The notes below the pieces were generated by a model that had not been told where the DNA came from, made no database searches, and saw only the letters and a list, made by a program, of their open reading frames with translations. Position numbers and translations under genes: made by a program. 64,000 nucleotides of DNA from Oscillospiraceae bacterium (GTDB lineage: Bacteria > Bacillota > Clostridia > Oscillospirales > Acutalibacteraceae). The stretch's first letter is position 1; every line of letters begins with the position of its first letter. The DNA lies in contig SVOT01000002.1 in NCBI GenBank assembly GCA_015066225.1, positions 340,219-404,218 on the forward strand. The letters are read 5' to 3'. Below are positions 60,601-64,000 of the stretch, in pieces.

Positions 60601-61635
60601 TTAGCATCGCAAATTGAAGGTGGAACAGTCAACATTACCGGAGATTGCAGAATCATCGGTGACGGCAATGAGTATAACATCTCACTGAATATCGCAGAGG
60701 ATGCAACCGTAATATTTGAGGTCGGTGCAAGCGGAGTGAAACTGGGTGGACAGATTACCGTGGCTGACGGCAAGACCTTGACGCTCCTTGTTGCAGGTGA
60801 TGCAGAGCATACCGTGAACGGCGGCATTTCCCTTGGCAACGGCTCCAACGTGATTATCGAAGGTGACCTTACCAAAGCGAACAACAAACTGACCGTTTCG
60901 GCTACAGATGGCAACGCCGGTATTGGTGCCAACGGTGGCGTTACAGCAGGTGATATCACCATCCGCAATGCCCGTGTAGATGCTAAGGGAAGTTCAAAGG
61001 AAGTATCAGCGGATTCAAATAAGGGGATTAAGGCTGACACCAGTATCAGCGGTGCTGCCATAGGTACATCGGATGGATCAATGGGTGACATCCTCATTGA
61101 AAATTCAATCATCGTTGCAGAAGGTGGTTATTATGAAAGCACCTCGCATGCAGCTGCTATCGGTATAGGTTATGTCGGTAGCACAATGGGGAATATAACC
61201 CTTAAAGATTCTCAGATTACAGCAAGAAACAACGGCGACGGTCTTGCTTCTGTAATCGGTGCGGGCGCTAATATGCATGTATATGTAACCGGAACTTTGG
61301 GAGATATTGTCATTACAAATACTGAAATGAATCTTTCTATGGAGATCGGTACGAAAAACTATTATGCAGCAATGATAGGATCGGGCATCGGCCATGACCC
61401 TTCATGGGTTAATATGGGAAAGATTATCTTTACCGATATAACTCAAGCGGAACTGGATGAGATTATTCTTACATGGCTTCCATCAGACTTTAACCAATAT
61501 GGTGCTTATGCTCTCGGCAGAGGATATGCTGGTGAATATAATCAGCATGACGCTTTCGGTGGCGTATGGGTCAGCGACGGCAACGGCGGTACTGTACAAA
61601 TTGGCGACGAGGGAGGCTACCATAATCCCGAATGA
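57682..61635 (+). CDS. Large exported GLUG/dockerin-like protein with C-terminal beta-helix
   Basis: The 1317-residue protein has a signal peptide (about 1-35, ending SITASAV), N-terminal beta domains with a CxxC-type ribbon (RCAGGCTLDAGKCTVCGYEC), a GLUG-type region beginning YYEISNAGQLYWFAEQVN (about 395-680), dockerin-like calcium loops (about 712-860), and a further Cys/His-rich linker. At the C-terminus (about 975-1317) is a repetitive Gly/Ala beta-solenoid (GGQITVADGKTLTL, AAIGTSDGSMGDI, HAAAIGIGY). Likely a surface adhesin or carbohydrate-binding protein. It lies 34 bp after its paralogue. Confidence 0.85.
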   Translation: MKTKTNRTLRKILSIALCLALVMSYVPMVSITASAVESTIPVIEGYGLDSDDSEFGTAFVNSITSYTSATGTSWSDEAGKGNLIFQWGYGDTLDVTLVDPDGVVTYETSNIQAHSDDSKSSDLHWTEFPLSSTYEDGTYITATRGFDNYTNDGFRAYGTGSVANVFTQTASGDPSFLNDGMLMYGESIIENGTTSMSFDHIPATFRFIITNTHEKALSLESVTLRVVDADGTSVPAAAKYCDIEIEAENRYPELFYGNLAYSTYDSVTTNLSDYTLEAGESYLAYALALPLGNMDTGKCDDAAFEGKTIQVEVTTSEGECIAFELAGDDIANANPHNAYNWVGGKSYTMRMGTRCAGGCTLDAGKCTVCGYECTHDFDDNGFCSACGSYQPAVLNANGYYEISNAGQLYWFAEQVNAGNTGYNAILLNDIIVNENILVDGELNTDTDTVASFRQWTAIGNDTTQYIGTFDGQGYEIKGLYINSAEKQNLGLFGYLGAGAVVKNLGVVDGYFSDTSINSSYGGGDSCYGGGIATYANKATISKCYNTCTIKTGGDVGGIVGRNYSSRIEYCYNAGNVICTAASNAPWYPAAGGIAGGNYSTATNYEIIYSCYNIGTISSGFYYIGSINGSLTGCPSQNCYYLSATDNGKGGKTAEQFASGEVAYLLQQGNTEQVWGQDNNQAGATPVFDATGLYKVVTVGETGNYSVANIGDTNGDGTVDVNDYQVLVNAILNEDPEQEAVKQIETASYDDIVKYDLDGDGYLDVIDAYLLHLFINGFTTVGVYAVGDYDLNGKAFEEADIKAIKHAIENPEKLATYKKYASDINGDGKLDENDLTALTAKYGEVTGTECADNVEVYYSWGNKYSTCTAIAMCTLCGKKVATETVNTTSETLSELTCTQDGEIKYTATFTNEFFEEKVKNVTEKAGHTLGELKDNGDGTHGKGCKNCDYTESKEHSYDITKGECICGAKLPVVDLASQIEGGTVNITGDCRIIGDGNEYNISLNIAEDATVIFEVGASGVKLGGQITVADGKTLTLLVAGDAEHTVNGGISLGNGSNVIIEGDLTKANNKLTVSATDGNAGIGANGGVTAGDITIRNARVDAKGSSKEVSADSNKGIKADTSISGAAIGTSDGSMGDILIENSIIVAEGGYYESTSHAAAIGIGYVGSTMGNITLKDSQITARNNGDGLASVIGAGANMHVYVTGTLGDIVITNTEMNLSMEIGTKNYYAAMIGSGIGHDPSWVNMGKIIFTDITQAELDEIILTWLPSDFNQYGAYALGRGYAGEYNQHDAFGGVWVSDGNGGTVQIGDEGGYHNPE
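59755..59980 (+). repeat. 226-bp near-identical direct repeat, copy B
   Basis: Second copy of the block at 57171-57396, encoding the first dockerin-like pair of the larger protein; flanking sequence diverges sharply after DVI/DVV. Confidence 0.88.
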
Positions 61636-61650
61636 TATACCAAAACTAAA

Positions 61651-61690
61651 TAAAAAGAGCCTGCGTAGCCCTTTGTACGCACAGGCTCGA
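61651..61690 (-). terminator. Intrinsic terminator, oriented for the minus strand
   Basis: GAGCCTG (61657-61663) / CAGGCTC (61682-61688) with an inner CGTA/TACG pair. The T5 run is on the minus strand only. Confidence 0.65.
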
Positions 61691-61768
61691 CAAACCTAAT
61701 ATGATACCGAAAGAAAATTTTACATATCGTGTTGAAAACGATTAACAAATTCAATTCTCTCTAAATAT

Positions 61769-61812
61769 AAAAACAGAGCACTCGCTGAGAAATCAGCGGG
61801 TGTTCTGTTTTT
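61769..61812. terminator. Bidirectional intrinsic terminator
   Basis: A fully paired 15-bp stem (61774-61788 / 61793-61807, with two G-T pairs) with loop GAAA, A5 before and T5 after. It lies 134 bp past the GLUG gene. Confidence 0.88.
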
Positions 61813-61816
61813 AGCT

Positions 61817-61844
61817 ACCGGTTGCCGGCTGCCGGTTACCGGCG
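61817..61844 (+). repeat. Heptad array (RCCGGYT type), first of a pair
   Basis: Units ACCGGTT, GCCGGCT, GCCGGTT and ACCGGCG, period 7. Similar units recur at 61931. Apart from these repeats and terminators, 61636-62166 holds no gene I can support. Confidence 0.75.
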
Positions 61845-61930
61845 TTGTGGCAATAACTTCATTCTTCTTGATATATTTTATTAAAGATATAGAAAAAATA
61901 ATTTAGCATGATACAGTATCTGTTATGAGA

Positions 61931-61965
61931 ACTGGAGGCTGGAAGCCGGCGACTGGCGACTGACA
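61931..61965 (+). repeat. Heptad array (RCYGGMR type), second of a pair
   Basis: Units ACTGGAG, GCTGGAA, GCCGGCG, ACTGGCG and ACTGACA, period 7, separated from the first array by 86 bp of AT-rich DNA. Confidence 0.75.
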
Positions 61966-62104
61966 AACTGTTTACTGCCCACAGAAAGCCGTGTAACGAG
62001 AGTTGCGGTAAGAGAGGGGAAACAAATTGTAGAGGATGTGACAGCCTTAAATTAACCTTTTTTCCTTTTTTGATATAAAAATTTTTACTGCATAATTCAA
62101 AGAA

Positions 62105-62132
62105 TAGGGAGCTGACCAAAATCAGCTCCCTA
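62105..62132 (-). terminator. Terminator of the P-loop protein gene
   Basis: An 11-bp stem TAGGGAGCTGA / TCAGCTCCCTA with a 6-nt loop, 35 bp past the stop. Confidence 0.75.
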
Positions 62133-62166
62133 TGTTATATTTAAGTTCGATAAATTGAATTTGTCT

Positions 62167-62682
62167 CTATAAATCAATATTGATTTCGTACTTATCTTCA
62201 ATGAGTATATAGTTCACGTTATGCTTCTGTGCTAGGTCAAACATTTCTGCATTATCTGCCAATACACTCTCCATTGTACACCATTCATCATCCAAACGAT
62301 TTTCAATGACATTGGCATATTTCTTTATGTCAGAAAAATGATTCTTTATATAATTTTCACTCATTATGAGGCAGTAATATTTTATGTTGTCGAGATAATC
62401 ATTCTCAAAATCTTTTGCCCAATCAAAAGGAATATAGCAACCCTCAATAACTAAATTCTGTTTGTTTTCAATGGCTGTTTTAATCACTTCACGAACGATA
62501 GGCCATAAATATTCAGTTAGTTTTTCATCATCACTCATCGGTGTAAGGTCTGTGTTGCCACTGCGGATTAATCCCATCTTAAAATGGTCGATTGACAGAT
62601 AGGGATATTTGTATTTTTCAAGCAGTCTTTGAGCAAGTGCAGTCTTACCCACATGTGATGTGCCTGTAATTATAATAATCAT
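62167..62682 (-). CDS. P-loop NTPase / small-molecule kinase-like protein
   Basis: The 171-residue protein has Walker A GTSHVGKT at about 7-14, LSIDHFKMGL after strand 2, VIEGCYIPFDWA, and a C-terminal IEDKYEI strand. It fits the AAA_33/adenylate-kinase-like group, which includes 2-phosphoglycerate kinase-like and zeta-toxin-like proteins. No partner antitoxin is adjacent. Substrate unknown. AGGTG lies before the ATG. Confidence 0.8.
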   Translation of the reverse strand: MIIIITGTSHVGKTALAQRLLEKYKYPYLSIDHFKMGLIRSGNTDLTPMSDDEKLTEYLWPIVREVIKTAIENKQNLVIEGCYIPFDWAKDFENDYLDNIKYYCLIMSENYIKNHFSDIKKYANVIENRLDDEWCTMESVLADNAEMFDLAQKHNVNYILIEDKYEINIDL

Positions 62683-62731
62683 TTTTTACACCTGTAAATT
62701 TTATTAACTGAAATAATTATACCACCAACAA

Positions 62732-62763
62732 AAATAAAAGCAACAGTGAAATACTGTTGCTCG
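62732..62763 (-). terminator. Terminator of the XRE/zinc-ribbon regulator gene
   Basis: AGCAACAGT (62739-62747) / ACTGTTGCT (62753-62761), with the T tract on the minus strand; shares AAAAGCAACAGT with the terminator at 50954-51001. Confidence 0.8.
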
Positions 62764-62771
62764 TGTAGTTG

Positions 62772-63536
62772 TTATCTTTTTTTATACATAATCAATTCAG
62801 GATTTTCACCGTTTTCTTCATAGGTGCATACGAGCAGAAAATCCATATTAGCAGCTATGCCGAAGCATCTGTCACCACCGAATTCGCACTCCAGCTGATT
62901 GCCGAGATAGGTTGTGTTATCATCAAGGAATTTTACTGTCTGACCATTCGGAAGACGGTATTCGAGGTTAATGTATCCACCCACAAGGGCATTAAGCTTT
63001 TCAACCTTGGGCATTCCGTCGATATGTAAATCATTAAACTCGCTGATGAGTTGTTGTTTGAATTCTTCAAACTTTTCTGCACCGCCGAGGTATTTATACT
63101 TCTTCCAATAATCAAGTTTCGGAAGCATATCCTTCATATATGCCCGTACCTGCTCGGGTGTAAACTGCTCATTTGCCATATGTCCGACACAGACATCAAT
63201 TAAATCGTCCATATCGTGATACATATATTCACCGTCAGCATAACACCATTTGCAATATTCTTCATTGAAAATGCCGTCTTTCTCTTTGCTGATGTTTCCG
63301 TCTTCAAGTGGCATACCGCAACATTGACAGATAAGCTGTCTTGGAGAACCTAAAAGTGTATTGATAGATACATCAAATAGTTTTGATAACAGCTTCAATG
63401 TTTCTGTGTTAGGAGTGGTTTCACCATTTTCCCAACGGGATACTGCCTGACGGGTAACAAAAACTTTTTCAGCAAGTTCATCCTGCGATAAACCTTTTTT
63501 AGTTCTCAGTTCAAGAATAATATCTTTAGTTTTCAT
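62772..63536 (-). CDS. XRE-family regulator with zinc-ribbon domain
   Basis: The 254-residue protein has an HTH_3 domain (about 5-60: LRTKKGLSQDELAEKVFVTRQAVSRWENGETTPNTETL). A putative zinc-ribbon domain follows (about 67-150: CQCCGMPLED...EYCKWCYADGEYMYHDMDDLI), as in zf-ribbon/HTH fusions. The last 80 residues form a beta-rich extension. A palindrome overlaps its -10, which suggests autoregulation. The ATG has GAGGTGAT upstream. Confidence 0.88.
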   Translation of the reverse strand: MKTKDIILELRTKKGLSQDELAEKVFVTRQAVSRWENGETTPNTETLKLLSKLFDVSINTLLGSPRQLICQCCGMPLEDGNISKEKDGIFNEEYCKWCYADGEYMYHDMDDLIDVCVGHMANEQFTPEQVRAYMKDMLPKLDYWKKYKYLGGAEKFEEFKQQLISEFNDLHIDGMPKVEKLNALVGGYINLEYRLPNGQTVKFLDDNTTYLGNQLECEFGGDRCFGIAANMDFLLVCTYEENGENPELIMYKKR

Positions 63537-63549
63537 AAAATTATCACCT

Positions 63550-63585
63550 CAGTGTTATTCTATCACTGAATGTTATATTGAACAA
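63550..63585 (-). promoter_or_regulatory. Promoter and probable operator of the XRE/zinc-ribbon gene
   Basis: On the minus strand TTGTTC (63580-63585), 17-bp spacer, TAGAAT (63557-63562). The palindrome CAGTG-N9-CACTG (63550-63568) spans the -10. Confidence 0.6.
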
Positions 63586-63630
63586 GCAACTATCAGTTGC
63601 TGTCAGTTCGATAAATTGGAATTTGAACAA

Positions 63631-63660
63631 GAGCAGCGCACCATCAATGGCACGCTGCTC
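63631..63660 (-). terminator. Terminator of the GNAT gene
   Basis: GAGCAGCG (63631-63638) / CGCTGCTC (63653-63660) with an inner CCAT/ATGG pair, 11 bp past the GNAT stop. Confidence 0.7.
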
Positions 63661-63671
63661 CGTTTGTTCGT

Positions 63672-64000
63672 TTAGTCAAAAAGTTGTCCCGGGAGTTTTA
63701 ATTTTTCTTTGTAGGGAAATGCTGTGTCAAATTCTGCGGCTTCTTCTTCGCTAACGAGGTATCCTTGTGGTGGTTCATATTCCCCAGTTATACCGTCAAG
63801 GTATCCGGGAATTAATTCTTTGCACAGAAAGAATGATGTATCCGCGTCATCGGGCAAACCATGATAACGAATGCCAAAGTTCTTGGCAAAGGTAAAGCCG
63901 CTTTTCCCATAGAAATTAATATTACCCTCAAAGCATAAAGCGCCACAACCGAATTCTGTCGCTTTCCTCAAAGAATACTCCAATAGAATTTTACCATAAC
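63672..64000 (-). CDS. GNAT-family N-acetyltransferase, C-terminal part (5' end outside window)
   Basis: The frame stays open to the right edge. Reading upstream of the first possible start, it continues as YGKILLEYSLRKATEFGCGALCFEGNINFYGKSGF. This is the acetyl-CoA-binding end (G-K-x-L-x) and the following NxxFYxKxGF segment of GNAT proteins. The TTG at 63983 is therefore internal. Substrate unknown. The C-terminal tail (about 60 residues, with GYLDGITGEYEPPQGYLV) is typical of a Clostridial GNAT subgroup. Confidence 0.85.
   Translation of the reverse strand, partial: YGKILLEYSLRKATEFGCGALCFEGNINFYGKSGFTFAKNFGIRYHGLPDDADTSFFLCKELIPGYLDGITGEYEPPQGYLVSEEEAAEFDTAFPYKEKLKLPGQLFD

Noticed and set aside
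62167..62682. Zeta-type toxin
   Set aside because: The P-loop protein has no adjacent epsilon-like antitoxin and lacks clear zeta substrate motifs; a generic small-molecule kinase fits equally well.

Overview
The window looks like chromosomal DNA from an uncultured gut or rumen member of the Clostridia (Bacillota), probably near Oscillospirales/Ruminococcaceae. This is inferred from the gene set (SpoVB-like flippase, MazG and HU in a row; a minimal SufC-SufB pair; a DarA-type c-di-AMP receptor; a domain-permuted GH3; dockerin-like exported proteins), from moderate GC, from Gram-positive style Shine-Dalgarno sites, and from many TTGACA-N17-TATAAT promoters. No database search was possible.

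Layout. 1-4607 (+): end of a HemZ-like radical SAM enzyme, a uridine-kinase-like enzyme, a SpoVB/MurJ-type flippase, MazG and HU, then a 117-bp tandem repeat carrying three identical hairpins. 4991-11680 (-): one tight operon, sufC, sufB, rhamnulokinase, a degenerate M28-like membrane protein, a GH130 phosphorylase and a MATE exporter. 11848-15697 (+): PAS-PAS-GGDEF diguanylate cyclase, MurD and an exported metallophosphoesterase. 15737-17429 (-): DUF4037 and TPR proteins. 17684-19944 (+): a polar amino-acid ABC importer whose binding protein is circularly permuted. 20183-25924 (-): a housekeeping operon with a GlmU acetyltransferase domain, pth, mfd, a TSCPD protein and an MTA/SAH nucleosidase. 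26107-28786 (+): a LytS-type sensor kinase and its response regulator. 29059-31482 (-): permuted GH3. 31623 onward: tRNA-Thr, an array of nine small hairpins, an XRE regulator with paired operators, and about 900 bp of decayed accessory DNA. 33630-50983: alpha-galactosidase-like GH36, esterase, glutamine synthetase, a TIM-barrel isomerase, a nitroreductase, several exported or membrane proteins, a GPH/MFS transporter, a DarA / DUF1854 / ABC exporter operon, DUF2804, EamA, HAD and YjbR proteins. 51018-61635: a membrane-anchored beta-helix protein, a TetR regulator, a four-helix-bundle cassette between inverted heptad repeats, and two large exported GLUG/dockerin-like proteins. 62167-64000 (-): a P-loop protein, an XRE/zinc-ribbon regulator and a GNAT fragment.

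How the genes fit together. Plant and host glycan use recurs (GH130, rhamnulokinase, GH3, GH36, GPH transporter, GLUG/dockerin proteins), next to nitrogen handling (glnA, amino-acid importer) and nucleotide second messengers (diguanylate cyclase, c-di-AMP receptor).

The most unusual material is (1) a substrate-binding protein whose two lobes are encoded in swapped order; (2) a four-helix-bundle (Avd/S23-like) gene flanked by inverted arrays of a 7-bp repeat, with other 7-bp arrays of unrelated sequence elsewhere in the window; (3) nine different hairpins joined by a near-constant CGATG linker after the tRNA; and (4) two consecutive cloverleaf-like inverted-repeat clusters after the response regulator.
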